Shown: positions 1 through 10,272, counted from the first letter of the stretch. The stretch is 64,000 bases of DNA from Blastopirellula sp. J2-11 (GCF_024584705.1 NZ_CP097384.1:124001-188000), one strand, 5' to 3'. The notes: a model not told the origin generated them from the sequence alone. A program made the numbers and translations.

Positions 1-1185
1 ACCTCTGGAACGCTGAATGCGATTGATGGCCAAACCGGACGCAAGCTTTGGACGCAGTTGCCTGGCCAGCCATTTCATCCGTCGCAAAAAGCGTCAGCCG
101 ACGGCAAATATGTCGCGACCATCAATGGGCTAACCCTGTATGTCTTGCATCGTGAAAACGGCGAACTCGTTTGGAAACGTAACCTGAGCAGTGCGCCTTC
201 CGCCGGCGCCGTGATCGGTGAAGGGCATATCTACGCACCGCTGATGAACGGCGTGATCGAGATCTACGACCTGACCGATAGCACCAAGCCGGTTGGTCGA
301 TTCCAGTCGTTTGGCCAAATTTTCGCGAATCCGACGATTACCGAAGCGACCGTCACATGGCCGACCAATCGGGGCTTTGTCTACGCTGGAAATTCGTTTG
401 ATGATAAGTTTCGCTATCGCATCGAAGCGACCGGTGAAGTGATTGCACCTACGACGCACTTGGCGCCGAGCCTGAACTTCTTCGCAACGACCAGCGGATA
501 TGCGTATGGCATTTATCAACGGGACGGCCGCATCGAATGGCGTCGCTCGTTTGGTGAACCGATCGTCGATTCGATCCCCGCCATCGGCAATACCGCCTAT
601 ATCATTTTGCAGCGCGGCGGCATGCATGCGGTGGACGCCTACACCGGGGAAGAAAAGTGGTACGTCCCAGGCGTTCGTCAATTTCTGGCCGCGAGCGCCG
701 AACATGTCTATGTCCTGGACGATCGACATCGGCTTTTGAAGTTGGAGCAAGTCTCCGGCGCGATCGAGGCGCAGTTGAGCGTTCGCGACTTCGACTACTT
801 CTACTCTAACTATGAATCGGACCGGATTATTCTCGGCACCAAGTCAGGCGTCCTGTATGTCTTGCAAGAGCAAGGTAAGGATTTCCCGATGGTTCATATC
901 CCGCTCAAGACCGGCGAAGAAGAACCGGCCACACCGGAAGAAACCGAAGACAAGAAGCCGGAGACGCCGATGGAAGAGACCAAGCCGGCCAGCAACGATC
1001 CGTTTGGCGGCGGCGACAACCCATTCGGCGGCAGCGACCCGTTTGGCGGCGGAGGCGGCAAAGACGACGCCGACAACTCGGGGGGAAGCGATCCCTTTGG
1101 CGGCGGTTCCAATCCGTTTGGCGGCGGGAGCAACCCGTTCGGCGGCGGAGATGGTGGCGCGATGGATAACCCCTTCGGAAACTAA
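1..1185 (+). CDS. PQQ-like beta-propeller repeat protein with NPFGG tail (5' truncated)
   Basis: The frame is open from base 1, so the N-terminus lies outside the window. The first residues, GTLNAIDGQTGRKLW, are a typical blade of PQQ-like (quinoprotein) beta-propellers, and further blades follow, for example LYVLHRENGELVWKR, GYAYGIYQRDGRIEWRR and MHAVDAYTGEEKWY. After the propeller comes an acidic linker (about residues 300-330), then a glycine-rich tail with about eight copies of (D/N)PFG. Such propellers usually act as extracytoplasmic scaffolds or assembly factors. The tail is low-complexity and probably disordered; its role is unknown. Without the N-terminus I cannot say whether the protein is secreted or lipidated. 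An intrinsic terminator follows about 65 bases downstream. Confidence 0.85.
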   Translation, partial: TSGTLNAIDGQTGRKLWTQLPGQPFHPSQKASADGKYVATINGLTLYVLHRENGELVWKRNLSSAPSAGAVIGEGHIYAPLMNGVIEIYDLTDSTKPVGRFQSFGQIFANPTITEATVTWPTNRGFVYAGNSFDDKFRYRIEATGEVIAPTTHLAPSLNFFATTSGYAYGIYQRDGRIEWRRSFGEPIVDSIPAIGNTAYIILQRGGMHAVDAYTGEEKWYVPGVRQFLAASAEHVYVLDDRHRLLKLEQVSGAIEAQLSVRDFDYFYSNYESDRIILGTKSGVLYVLQEQGKDFPMVHIPLKTGEEEPATPEETEDKKPETPMEETKPASNDPFGGGDNPFGGSDPFGGGGGKDDADNSGGSDPFGGGSNPFGGGSNPFGGGDGGAMDNPFGN

Positions 1186-1248
1186 ATCACACTTAGGGGC
1201 GGCTCCCATGGCCATTGCGTCATGACGAGCTGCCCCGATCGGACAAAA

Positions 1249-1285
1249 ACGCCGGAATTGCCAGCCGGCGTTCTTTTGTTTCTTG
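1249..1285 (+). terminator. Intrinsic terminator with TTTGTTTCTTG tail
   Basis: A 7-bp stem, ACGCCGG (1249-1255) with CCGGCGT (1265-1271), is followed by TCTTTTGTTTCTTG. It lies 64 bases after the propeller gene and carries the same tail as four other terminators here. Confidence 0.75.
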
Positions 1286-1399
1286 CCGCTTTCTCGCAGG
1301 CCGATTTTCGCAAATCCTCGCGCTGACTCAGCGAATAGCTCTTTAACAAAGAGACGCAGCGATGCGTTCGTTTTGCGCCAATTTGCAAAGGAGCCAAAG

Positions 1400-1813
1400 A
1401 TGCGGAATCCGACGATCTATCTCGCCAGTCTCGTTATTCTGACCAGTGCTATCGGAACCACTTCGGCAAAGAATGGGATCGCGGCCGCCAGACCGATCAA
1501 CGCTCGCAGGCTCACTCCGCTACGCTTCTCGGCAGCGCCGCCATCCTCAGCGACGTCGGCGCTGTTCGCTCCCAGTCGATCACCTAGGCGAGTCGGCAAG
1601 CCAGGTCCAATGCAGATGGCGATCAAAGCGAAGCGAGAACTGCTGAAGGTGGCGATTTCGTTCGAACGTTATCGAATCGCCCAGCGAAAGTTTCCCCTGA
1701 AGCTGCATGATCAGTTCGAAATCCTCTCCGCCAGATCATCGGATGCGACGTGGAGCACCGAAGGGGACTACTCGCAACTGGCTTGCTTAGCCGCCGACGT
1801 TTTGCGGTCATGA
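1400..1813 (+). CDS. Small exported hypothetical protein
   Basis: The predicted protein has 137 residues. The ATG at 1400 is preceded by AAAGGAG at good spacing and opens with a signal-peptide-like stretch, MRNPTIYLASLVILTSAIGTTSA; the frame extends further upstream without better support. The rest is basic. One stretch (LLKVAISFERYRIAQRKFPLKLHD) resembles the pattern 'LxxVAVALExYxxxxxxYPxxLxxL' seen near the C-terminus of the paralogs at 3271-5049 and 5200-6909, so this could be a diverged or shortened relative. No known domain is recognised. The clear ribosome binding site favours a real gene. Confidence 0.5.
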   Translation: MRNPTIYLASLVILTSAIGTTSAKNGIAAARPINARRLTPLRFSAAPPSSATSALFAPSRSPRRVGKPGPMQMAIKAKRELLKVAISFERYRIAQRKFPLKLHDQFEILSARSSDATWSTEGDYSQLACLAADVLRS

Positions 1814-2339
1814 CGATAGAAGACGATATCCAATTGAGAGATTGTCGGTTTCGGTTGCGCTTGCAGCGCCTGACCCCAACGACGCAGTTTGCGGAACAAC
1901 GCAAAGCGTCTTTTGCTTTGACGATCTAGAACGTGCAGGCTGACAATTAAGCGGGCGACACGCGTCGACGCAGGTTGCATCTCGCGAAATTCGATGACTT
2001 GGCGCGACAAGTGGAGAGGTCCTAAGGCGAGATAGGCAATGGGGGAAACATACCATTTAAATCACAAATCGACCGCGCCCTATCCCCGAAACGGGCGATT
2101 TCGGTTATCCGCCAGAGAAATTCGTGGATGCAGCAAACGAGCGCAATGCATGGTTGGACAGTCGACTTCTTGGCGGCGAGAATCCGGTCCGCTAGCAACC
2201 TCGTCTTCTGCTTTTCCTTTCGAACTTGGTCGAAAGCGGTCGTTTTCGGCACGCCTGTTGCGATCTGTTACAGATCAACGACGTGCCGCTGCAAATTAGA
2301 AAACGATCTTTCGCGTATAGACCCCAAGGAGTTCGAACG
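1814..2339. other. Intergenic region without a supported gene
   Basis: Several short frames exist on both strands, such as a TTG-started minus frame at 1768-2010, but none has a ribosome binding site or a recognisable protein. The last part carries the ribosome binding site AAGGAG (2326-2331) of the lipoprotein gene. I see no convincing promoter, terminator or structured RNA. Confidence 0.4.
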
Positions 2340-3179
2340 ATGAGACTTTCCCTATTATCCCTCGCTATGCTTCCGTTTGCTTTCGCGCCGCTGGGTTGCG
2401 GTCAACCCGCTGGGCAGGTGAGCGACCAGTCGGACGAATACTCAAGTTACATTGAGTCGACCGGCAACGAAGAAACTAAAACAAGCGCCGCCGAAAATGC
2501 GCCAAAATTGGAACAACACGAAGTTCACCGCGAATCGTTAGATGATGAGACGAAGACGGATGAGATGACGGTGAAGAACGAATCGCCAGAGAAGGCGACG
2601 GAACAGAGCGCTGCGGCCGCGGAAGAAAGAGGGGGGGAAACGTCGCCGGTTTCGACCGATGCGCCGGAGGCGAAGGCCGAAGAGTCGCAGCCTGCGAAAT
2701 CGGCCAATGACAAAAAATCGCAGCCGGCTGAGTCAGCCAAAGAAGAAGCGCCCGCCAAGGAGGAAGCAGCGACGCCGCAACCTTCCGAGCATGTTGATCC
2801 GCCGCAATCGGAATTAGAAGTTTCGCTGCAGGAAGTCGAAGAGAAGCTGAACACGGCGAAAACGACCTTGCAGAAATACTCGAATCAGCAAGAGAAGAAA
2901 GACTTCCGCAACAGTTCGCAAAAGCAATTGGATGATAACCAGACGAATCGCAAGCCGCTGAAGGAAGAGATCTCACATCTGCAAGCTGAACTGCAGCAAA
3001 AGCAGCAACGTCTTGAAAAGATCAATTCGTTGACCGAAGAGATCCAGGCCAAGATCGATCAATTAGATCCGACCAGCGCTGAGCCGGACGAAAAATTGCG
3101 TCAGGAGATCGAAGAGTCGCTTTCGCAACTGCAACGTCTGCAGAGCGACAGCGATCGTCAGGTCGCGCAGCAAAAATAA
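2340..3179 (+). CDS. Coiled-coil lipoprotein, function unknown
   Basis: The predicted lipoprotein has 279 residues. ATG 2340 is preceded by AAGGAG at 8-base spacing and begins a lipoprotein signal (MRLSLLSLAMLPFAFAPLGC) with lipidated Cys20. Residues about 25-165 are low-complexity and rich in Glu, Ala, Lys and Ser, probably disordered. Residues about 165-279 are heptad-like and rich in Gln, Glu, Lys and Leu, predicting a long coiled coil. The likely form is a membrane-tethered extended protein acting as spacer, anchor or envelope linker; nothing shows an enzymatic role. The frame extends 38 codons upstream, but lipobox and ribosome binding site fix the start. It is a single gene between two terminators of the same kind. 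Confidence 0.8.
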   Translation: MRLSLLSLAMLPFAFAPLGCGQPAGQVSDQSDEYSSYIESTGNEETKTSAAENAPKLEQHEVHRESLDDETKTDEMTVKNESPEKATEQSAAAAEERGGETSPVSTDAPEAKAEESQPAKSANDKKSQPAESAKEEAPAKEEAATPQPSEHVDPPQSELEVSLQEVEEKLNTAKTTLQKYSNQQEKKDFRNSSQKQLDDNQTNRKPLKEEISHLQAELQQKQQRLEKINSLTEEIQAKIDQLDPTSAEPDEKLRQEIEESLSQLQRLQSDSDRQVAQQK

Positions 3180-3223
3180 CGCTGGCGTAATCGCCTAATG
3201 GAAGTAGCGCACCTACTTCGCGT

Positions 3224-3269
3224 CGGCCGTCGATCCTCGCAACAGGGTCGGCGGTCGTTTTGTTTCTTG
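3224..3269 (+). terminator. Intrinsic terminator with TTTGTTTCTTG tail
   Basis: A 14-bp stem with three G-T wobbles (3224-3237 with 3244-3257, loop CGCAAC) is followed by TTTTGTTTCTTG. It ends the lipoprotein gene and lies against the 3' end of the convergent gene at 3271. Confidence 0.75.
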
Positions 3270-3270
3270 A

Positions 3271-5049
3271 TTACTCGGACGTCGTCTCTGGGCTCACGGC
3301 GGCCGGTTCGGTCGTTTGCGGTTCAGCCAGCGGCGGTTCTTCCCCTGTGGGCGTCTCTTCTAAAGGGAAATTGAATTCAATCTCGTCCGCCGGTTGATTC
3401 CAAGGCATGACGTCCGACAACGATTTCTTGGGCAGCGACAAGCGAATTATCTGATCTCCGTTGGGATAGATGCTGATCGAATCGCCGGTAATCCATTCTC
3501 CGGCGATAATTTCACCATCTTGCGAATTTCCGCCGTCATCCGTGCGATCTTGAAAGATGCCGTAGAGGAGATAGCCGGGCGGTCGCTTCTGATATTGCAA
3601 CAGACCGGCCGAGTAAGGATCCTTCAGCAGCGCGGGATCAACGCGCTTGGCTAAAGGAGTTAACGTGTCAGGATAGTCGCCGGTTTCCACTTTGTACTTT
3701 TCGAGCGCGACGGCGACTCGCATGAGTTGCAGTTGGCCGTTGGTCCGCTCTTCGGCCAACACCGCTTGGGTGATGGCTGGCATCAACAGTCCCGCCAAGA
3801 CTTTGGCGACCAACTCGCCGCGGGCCGATTGATTGAAGATCGCGCCGGTGACGCTGCCGGCGGTTACTGCGCCTTGCGTTTCGGCCGTGATGTCGATTTC
3901 CAGTTGTTCCATCGCCGCTTTGCGATCGTCGAGATTGTCGATTTCGGCGGTCGCGGCAATTCGATCGTACCATTGGTTCAACTTACGCAGCATCGCATTG
4001 CGATCGTAAGGCGCGTAGGTCAGCGAGTTTAACGATCCATCGCCGGAACCAATCGCAGCGTCGGCGTTGATTTCATGCGTGCTGAGAGAAATCGCCGCGT
4101 CGAGCCCGGCGATACGTTCCATCATGTTGATCGAAGGAGCCATCTCATCATACGGCTTGGTCTGGGCGAGAAACTGCTCGATCTCGTCGAGCAGCGCCGC
4201 ATCGCATTGGCCGCTGTCGAGCAGGGTCGTTAGCTTGGCGAACGCCACGCCGCGAATCGCGTTGCAAACCAGCATTTCGATCAAACAGCCGGGTTTCGAA
4301 TGGCAACGGCTGAGTGTGAAGATCGTTTTGATATCTTCCCACGCGTCGGTCGGACGGTTTTCTCCGATGGCCAACATGGCGCGAGCCGAAAGAGAGCGGG
4401 CCGCGTCGCGCTGATGCTGGACAGTCGGTAAGAGCGCAGCGATGAGCATTTCATACTTGTTATCAAGAAAGTTGGCCGACGGCAGAAAGAATTTTGGCCG
4501 CGCGTTCATCTCGTGCAGTTTGTCAAAGTGAGGAGCTTGATCATCGAGCCAGGCAGCCAGCGGCGGCAATTGATCGCGCGTCCAAGCGACTTCCAACGCC
4601 TCGGAAAGGATCTGGTCTGCATCGCGAGGGTCAAGTGGTTCAGCCGGACTGTTGGCCTGTTTTGTCGCCGCTTGCTGATTCACCCAATCGGCCGTCGCTT
4701 GTCGCACATCGGCGTTGTACAAAGAGTCCATGCCATCGGCGGCTGGTATCGGCATTTGTAACGCGTCGCAAACCAGCGATTGGTATTCTGGATCCAGTTC
4801 GCAAGGCCAGGTCGCTTGCAGGTAAGGGATCGCCGCGTTTTCTGCGGGCGAGACGTTCGCCGATTGCATCTCGACCAACGCTTTCTGGTAGTTGACCAAT
4901 CCGTTGGCGCCTAGTGGTTCGGTCAAATAGGTCGTCTGCTTCGAGACGAGAATTGGCCCGGATGGTCCGGCGATGGTCCAAATGAGCAAAAAGACCGACA
5001 GCAAAGCAACGCCGCCAAAAATGAGCAGATAGATAGTCGACTTTTTCAT
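3271..5049 (-). CDS. Membrane-anchored hypothetical protein (tandem paralog of 5200-6909)
   Basis: The predicted protein has 592 residues. The start is placed at the ATG that gives MKKSTIYLLIFGG followed by one strong transmembrane segment (residues about 5-27); the upstream neighbour begins the same way, which supports the choice over a frame 20 codons longer. The rest is probably extracytoplasmic. The C-terminal third has a pattern common in planctomycete hypothetical proteins: LQLMRVAVALEKYKVETGDYP, then LLKDPYSAGLLQY, GYLLYG and DRTDDGG. It resembles the end of pseudopilin-like proteins. The middle is helical (AxxDIKTIFTLSRCHSKPG and similar). No catalytic motif is recognised. The C-terminus is rich in Glu, Pro and Thr. 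It is the second of two same-strand copies, probably co-transcribed. Confidence 0.75.
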   Translation of the reverse strand: MKKSTIYLLIFGGVALLSVFLLIWTIAGPSGPILVSKQTTYLTEPLGANGLVNYQKALVEMQSANVSPAENAAIPYLQATWPCELDPEYQSLVCDALQMPIPAADGMDSLYNADVRQATADWVNQQAATKQANSPAEPLDPRDADQILSEALEVAWTRDQLPPLAAWLDDQAPHFDKLHEMNARPKFFLPSANFLDNKYEMLIAALLPTVQHQRDAARSLSARAMLAIGENRPTDAWEDIKTIFTLSRCHSKPGCLIEMLVCNAIRGVAFAKLTTLLDSGQCDAALLDEIEQFLAQTKPYDEMAPSINMMERIAGLDAAISLSTHEINADAAIGSGDGSLNSLTYAPYDRNAMLRKLNQWYDRIAATAEIDNLDDRKAAMEQLEIDITAETQGAVTAGSVTGAIFNQSARGELVAKVLAGLLMPAITQAVLAEERTNGQLQLMRVAVALEKYKVETGDYPDTLTPLAKRVDPALLKDPYSAGLLQYQKRPPGYLLYGIFQDRTDDGGNSQDGEIIAGEWITGDSISIYPNGDQIIRLSLPKKSLSDVMPWNQPADEIEFNFPLEETPTGEEPPLAEPQTTEPAAVSPETTSE

Positions 5050-5199
5050 GATAGGCCGAGGGAAGAGAGGTGTCGCAACGGGAGGCCAGCGCGATTCTAA
5101 CAGCGCCATACAAAACAGGCCAACAAATCGGCTTGATAGGGATTCGGCAATGGAGAGGAGCGCTTGCGCAAATTCAGGCGTGAACGAATTAAAAATCGA

Positions 5200-6909
5200 T
5201 CATTCTTTGGCGCCCGCTTCCGTCTCAAGCTCGATTGCAGCTGCGTCCGCTTCAACTTTCCACGGCGGCGGGTCGAGAAATGTGTTCTGCGGTTGTGGAA
5301 AGCGGATCACCCAATCGCCCTGGGGGTAGAGAATTATCGGGTCGCCGCTGATCCAATCGCCGGCGACAGTCATCCCATCGAGAGAAGAGCCGCCGTCATC
5401 GATTCGATCCAAGAAAAGGCTGTAGAGCAGATATCCCGGTTCGCGTCGCTCGTAACGGAATTGGCCAGTGGAGTAAGGGTCGTTTAACAGCGCCGGATCA
5501 ATCCGATCGGTCAGCGCGGCGAGCGATTCGGGATAGACGCTTGTTTCGACCTTCAATTTTTCCAGCGCGACAGCGACGCGAACCAATTGCAATTGAACAT
5601 TGGCCCGGTCTTCCGCCGAGGCCGCTTGCACCGACGCCGGCAGCAGCAGCGCCACGCAAATCTTGCCTATCATCTCGCCGCGGGCGGATTGATTGAAGAT
5701 CGCAACGGCGATATTGCCGCTATCTTTGATCCCGGCGATTTCGGTTTGCAGGTCGGCGTCAAACTGATCGAACGCCGCCTGACGTTCTTCGAGATCGTCA
5801 AGTTCCATCGCCGCGACAAGTTGATCGTACCAGCGGTTAATCGTCTGCAGCATCGCATTCCGGTCATATGGAATCTTGGCGAGGGAATCGAACACCTCGT
5901 TGGACTCACCCAAGACGAGTTCGCTTTCGAAATTGCCGGCGCTCAGATTGGTCGCCGCATCAAGCGTACTGAAACGCTCGGAAATATTGATAACTCCCGG
6001 CATATCGTGGAATGGTTTCAGTTGATTCAAGTACTGATCAATCTGGTCAAGCAATTGCGCGTCGCATTGGCCGCTATTGAGCAATGTGCACAATTCATCA
6101 CATGCCAAGCCGTGAAAGGCGCTGCCGAGCAATACGTCGATGATGAACACGGGCCGTGGATGGCATCGACTGAGCGTAAAGGTGGTTTTTATATCTTCCC
6201 AAGCGTCAGCAGGACGATTTTCGCCGATATTTAGCATCGCTCTGGCGCCAAGTGATCGCGTCACCTCCCGTTGCGCCTCGATTGTCGGCATTGAATAGGT
6301 GAAAAATGAGTCGTATTGATCATCCAGCAATGCGGGGTCGGGCAGGAAGAATCGGGGACGATCGTTCATCTCATGCAACTTCTCGAAATGCAGCGCTTGG
6401 CGATCAATCCAAGCGGCCAGCGGCGGCAATTGGGCGCGGGACCAGGGAGTGGAGTACGACTCGTTAACGGCGGCGATCGCTTCGTTTCTGGTGAGCGGCG
6501 TGAAGTTGCCGGCGCCTAGTTGCATGTCCTGCTGTTGATTGAGCCACGCGACGATTGGTTCAAGCGTTGCAGCATCTCCAGAGTGGACCAGCCCAGGCTC
6601 GCTTGGCAGCGACATTTGCAATGCGTCGCAAACGAGGATTTGCTCTTCCGGCGTCAGATCGCAAGGCCACATCGCTTGCAAGAAAGGAATCGCGGCGTTT
6701 TCTTCGGGCGCGACATCGGCGCCTTGGATTTCGAGGAGCGCTTTTTCGTAGTCGATCAAACCATTGCGACGCAGCGGCTCGGTCAGGTAAGTCGTCTGTT
6801 TCGAAAGCTGGATGGGCCTCGATGGTCCGGCGATAATCCAAACAAGGCAAAAGACGAAGAGCAAGACAACGCCGCTGATCAGCAGAAAATAGGTGGTCGA
6901 TTTTTTCAT
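5200..6909 (-). CDS. Membrane-anchored hypothetical protein (tandem paralog of 3271-5049)
   Basis: The predicted protein has 569 residues, colinear with its downstream neighbour and similar over the full length: the same MKKST start and single N-terminal transmembrane helix, the same KQTTYLTEPL and AWEDIKTTFTLSRCHPRP motifs, and the same C-terminal VRVAVALEKLKVETSVYPESL, LLNDPYS, GYLLYSLF and DRIDDGG block. It lacks the Pro/Glu-rich tail of the neighbour. About 150 bases separate the two genes and no terminator is visible between them. The pair is most simply a local duplication. Function is unknown; the anchor and C-terminal block suggest a surface or periplasmic role. Confidence 0.75.
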   Translation of the reverse strand: MKKSTTYFLLISGVVLLFVFCLVWIIAGPSRPIQLSKQTTYLTEPLRRNGLIDYEKALLEIQGADVAPEENAAIPFLQAMWPCDLTPEEQILVCDALQMSLPSEPGLVHSGDAATLEPIVAWLNQQQDMQLGAGNFTPLTRNEAIAAVNESYSTPWSRAQLPPLAAWIDRQALHFEKLHEMNDRPRFFLPDPALLDDQYDSFFTYSMPTIEAQREVTRSLGARAMLNIGENRPADAWEDIKTTFTLSRCHPRPVFIIDVLLGSAFHGLACDELCTLLNSGQCDAQLLDQIDQYLNQLKPFHDMPGVINISERFSTLDAATNLSAGNFESELVLGESNEVFDSLAKIPYDRNAMLQTINRWYDQLVAAMELDDLEERQAAFDQFDADLQTEIAGIKDSGNIAVAIFNQSARGEMIGKICVALLLPASVQAASAEDRANVQLQLVRVAVALEKLKVETSVYPESLAALTDRIDPALLNDPYSTGQFRYERREPGYLLYSLFLDRIDDGGSSLDGMTVAGDWISGDPIILYPQGDWVIRFPQPQNTFLDPPPWKVEADAAAIELETEAGAKE

Positions 6910-7005
6910 GGAACGCGAGCGTGCTGACGAAACGCGAATGGCAAAGCCAGCGCGATTCTAGCAGCACGATCGCCAGAAGGCGAACATTCAGCGCATGTTA
7001 CGGAT

Positions 7006-10000
7006 TTACTGCTCGCCCATCTTTTGAAAGCGGTCCTGCAGCGAGAGCACGTTCATCTCGCCGTTGCGGAGCGCTTCCATCGCTTTGGCGGCGGCTTCAG
7101 CGGCTTGAATCGTCGTGATGCAGGGGACGCCGTGTTGTACGGCGGCGGCGCGGATGCGACCTTCGTCGGTGCGGGCTCCTTTGCCGCTGGGCGTATTCAT
7201 CACCAGCGAGACGGCGCCGTCGATCAACAGGTCAAGCAAGTTCGGATGACCTTCGGCCAGCTTTTTGATTTGCTCGACCTTCAAGCCTTCTTCACGCAGT
7301 CGTTTGGCGGTTCCTTCGGTGCAGACCAGTTGGAAGCCAAGCGAATCGAGTCGTTTGGCGATCTCGACGATATGGTCTTTGTGTCGCGGTGAAACGCTGA
7401 GGAAGATTTTTCCATCTTCCGGCTGCGGCAGCAGAATGCCGGCCGCGAGTTGGCTTTTGGCGAAGGCGATCGAAAAACGTTCGCTGATCCCCATCACTTC
7501 TCCGGTCGAACGCATCTCGGGGCCGAGGACGATGTCGACGCCGCTGAACTTACGGAACGGGAAGACCGACTCTTTGATCGAGACGTGCGCGGGAATCGGT
7601 TCTTTGGTGATTCCCAATTCCGGCAGGGTCATGCCGGTCATCACTTTGGCGGCGATTTTGGCGACTTGCATGCCGGTCGCTTTGGCGACAAACGGCACGG
7701 TGCGGCTGGCGCGAGGATTCACTTCCAGCACATAGACGTTCATCTTGCCATCTTCTTGCTTGACGGCGAACTGCACGTTCATCAAGCCGATCACTTTCAG
7801 CTTGCGGGCCATCGCGACGGTCGCTTCGCGAATTTCATTCACGACCGGGCCAGGCAAGCTGTAAGGAGGAATCGAGCATGCCGAGTCGCCCGAGTGGACG
7901 CCGGCTTCTTCGATATGTTCCATGACGCCGGCGACAACGACGTTCTCGCCGTCGCTGATGCAGTCGACATCGACTTCGGTCGCATCTTCTAAGAAGCGGT
8001 CGATCAGCACCGGCTGACCTTGCGCGACGAGGAACGCCTCGGCGACGTAACGCTCGAACTGCTTGTCGTCGTAGCAGATTTCCATCGCGCGACCGCCGAG
8101 CACAAAGCTCGGACGAACCAGCGAAGGATAGCCGACCTTGGCCGACTCGGTGCGCGCCTGGGTCATGGTCCGCGCGATCGCATTGGCCGGCTGCTTCAGA
8201 CCCAGCTGATTGAGCAACTGTTGGAACTTCTCGCGATCTTCGGCCGCTTCGATCGTGTCGACGCTGGTGCCGATGATCGGCACGCCGGCAGTCGCCAAAG
8301 CTCGCGCCAGGTTCAACGGGGTTTGTCCGCCGAACTGCACGATCACTCCGTCGGGCTGCACTTTGTCACAGATGTTCAGCACGTCCTCGGTCGTCAGCGG
8401 CTCGAAGAAGAGGATGTCGCTGGTGTCGTAGTCGGTGCTGACCGTCTCTGGGTTGCTGTTGACCATGATCGATTCGATCCCCAGTTCGCGTAGCGCGAAA
8501 CTAGCATGGCAGCAGCAATAGTCGAACTCGATTCCCTGGCCGATCCGGTTGGGACCGCCGCCGAGAATCATTACGCGTTTCTTGTCCGGATTCTTCGCCG
8601 GCGTTTCGTCTTCGTCCTCGTAGGTCGAATAGAAATAAGGCGTGTACGCTTCAAATTCGGCGGCGCAGGTATCGACCGATTTGAACGTGGTGATCACGCC
8701 CAGTTTCTTCCGCTGTTTGCGAACTTCCAACTCACTGCTTCCCAGCAGCGTGGATAGTTGGCGATCGGAATAACCGAACTGCTTCGCTTCTTTCATCTGC
8801 GCGGCGGTGATCGCGCTCAGCGAGCCGATCGCGGCAAGTTCTTCTTCTTTTTCGACCAACTGTTGCAGCTGATCGATGAACCAGGGATCGATGAAGGTCA
8901 GTTGGTGGATCTTCTCCAGCGTCATGCCCGACTTGATCGCATACCGCAGATACCAGGGACGGTCGGCGTTGGGAGTGCTGAGTTTGGCCCGAATCTCGTC
9001 ATCCGACGGCTGCTCTTCGGTTCCCCACAGATCTTTGCCGTCGCTGCCGAAGCCGAAGCGTCCGACCTCGAGCCCGCGCAGCGCTTTTTGAAACGACTCT
9101 TTAAAGGTGCGGCCGATCGCCATCGTTTCGCCGACGCTCTTCATTTGCGTTGTCAGCGTCGCGTCGGCTTCGGGGAACTTCTCAAACGCGAACCGCGGAA
9201 TCTTGGTGACAACATAATCGATCGTCGGCTCAAAGCAGGCGAGCGTCTCGCGGGTGATGTCGTTCGGCAGTTCGTGCAGCAGATAGCCGACCGCTAGTTT
9301 GGCCGCGATTTTGGCGATCGGGAAACCGGTCGCCTTCGACGCGAGCGCCGAACTGCGACTGACGCGGGGATTCATCTCGATGACGATCATCCGGTCCGAA
9401 TGCGGATCGTTGGCGAACTGAATGTTCGAGCCGCCGGTCTCGACGCCGATCTCGCGAATCACCGCGAGCGAAGCGTCACGCATCCGCTGGTATTCTTTGT
9501 CGCTGAGCGTCTGAGCCGGAGCGACCGTGATCGAGTCGCCGGTATGCACGCCGACCGGGTCAAAGTTTTCGATCGTACAGATGATCACGACGTTGTCGGC
9601 GACGTCGCGCATCACCTCCATCTCGTATTCTTTCCAACCGATCACCGACTCTTCGATCAGCACTTCGTTAACCGGCGATTGATCGAGCCCGTTGCGGACC
9701 AGCGAGTCAAACTCTTCTCGGTTGTAGGCGATTGCTGAGCCTGATCCGCCCATCGTGAAACTGGGACGAACGACGGCCGGCAGGCCGATCTCGTCGAGCA
9801 CCGCGCGCGCTTCTTGAATCGTATGGACCGTGCCGCCGCGACAGACTTCGAGCCCGATCTTTTCCATCGCCGCTTTGAACTGTTCACGTTCTTCCGCTTT
9901 GGCGATGACGGCGGCGTTGGCGCCGATCATCTCGACGCCGTACTTTTCTAGTACGCCAAATTTGTCTAGATCCATCGCCAGATTCAACGCGGTCTGTCCG

Positions 10001-10272
10001 CCGAGAGTCGGCAGCAGCGCATCAGGACGCTCTTTGGCGATGATTTTTTCGATGATCTCCCACGAGAGCGGCTCGATGTAGGTGCGATCGGCCATGTCGG
10101 GATCGGTCATGATGGTGGCCGGGTTGGAATTTACCAACACCACCTCATAGCCCTCCTCTCGCAGCGCCTTGCAGGCCTGAGTGCCGGAGTAATCGAATTC
10201 GCAGGCTTGGCCGATGATGATCGGGCCAGAACCAATGAGCAGGATTTTCTTGATGTCGTCGCGTCGCGGCAC
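7006..10272 (-). CDS. carB: Carbamoyl-phosphate synthase large subunit
   Basis: The predicted protein has 1088 residues, close to the 1073 of E. coli CarB. It makes carbamoyl phosphate from bicarbonate, ATP and glutamine-derived ammonia, feeding pyrimidine and arginine synthesis in the cytoplasm. The GTG at 10272 gives [23 protein letters not shown], the family's usual N-terminus; the 29 codons upstream have no counterpart in the family. Both halves are present: the carboxyphosphate half ([46 protein letters not shown]) and the carbamate half ([36 protein letters not shown]), then a C-terminal allosteric MGS-like domain ([15 protein letters not shown] to DLLIDGAV). carA is not in the window. 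A plausible promoter lies at 10359-10387. Confidence 0.97.
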   Translation of the reverse strand: MPRRDDIKKILLIGSGPIIIGQACEFDYSGTQACKALREEGYEVVLVNSNPATIMTDPDMADRTYIEPLSWEIIEKIIAKERPDALLPTLGGQTALNLAMDLDKFGVLEKYGVEMIGANAAVIAKAEEREQFKAAMEKIGLEVCRGGTVHTIQEARAVLDEIGLPAVVRPSFTMGGSGSAIAYNREEFDSLVRNGLDQSPVNEVLIEESVIGWKEYEMEVMRDVADNVVIICTIENFDPVGVHTGDSITVAPAQTLSDKEYQRMRDASLAVIREIGVETGGSNIQFANDPHSDRMIVIEMNPRVSRSSALASKATGFPIAKIAAKLAVGYLLHELPNDITRETLACFEPTIDYVVTKIPRFAFEKFPEADATLTTQMKSVGETMAIGRTFKESFQKALRGLEVGRFGFGSDGKDLWGTEEQPSDDEIRAKLSTPNADRPWYLRYAIKSGMTLEKIHQLTFIDPWFIDQLQQLVEKEEELAAIGSLSAITAAQMKEAKQFGYSDRQLSTLLGSSELEVRKQRKKLGVITTFKSVDTCAAEFEAYTPYFYSTYEDEDETPAKNPDKKRVMILGGGPNRIGQGIEFDYCCCHASFALRELGIESIMVNSNPETVSTDYDTSDILFFEPLTTEDVLNICDKVQPDGVIVQFGGQTPLNLARALATAGVPIIGTSVDTIEAAEDREKFQQLLNQLGLKQPANAIARTMTQARTESAKVGYPSLVRPSFVLGGRAMEICYDDKQFERYVAEAFLVAQGQPVLIDRFLEDATEVDVDCISDGENVVVAGVMEHIEEAGVHSGDSACSIPPYSLPGPVVNEIREATVAMARKLKVIGLMNVQFAVKQEDGKMNVYVLEVNPRASRTVPFVAKATGMQVAKIAAKVMTGMTLPELGITKEPIPAHVSIKESVFPFRKFSGVDIVLGPEMRSTGEVMGISERFSIAFAKSQLAAGILLPQPEDGKIFLSVSPRHKDHIVEIAKRLDSLGFQLVCTEGTAKRLREEGLKVEQIKKLAEGHPNLLDLLIDGAVSLVMNTPSGKGARTDEGRIRAAAVQHGVPCITTIQAAEAAAKAMEALRNGEMNVLSLQDRFQKMGEQ

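Noticed and set aside
130-750. Long minus-strand frame opposite the beta-propeller gene
   Set aside because: It lies wholly within a well-supported coding gene on the other strand and its product has no recognisable features.
844-1215. Proline- or alanine-rich minus-strand frames
   Set aside because: These are reverse translations of the glycine-rich NPFGG tail.
1768-2010. Minus-strand frame of 80 codons
   Set aside because: TTG start, no ribosome binding site, and overlap with the better-supported plus gene at 1400. It remains possible but unsupported.
7024-9738. Series of plus-strand frames across carB
   Set aside because: All are antisense frames of a highly conserved enzyme gene with biased codon use.
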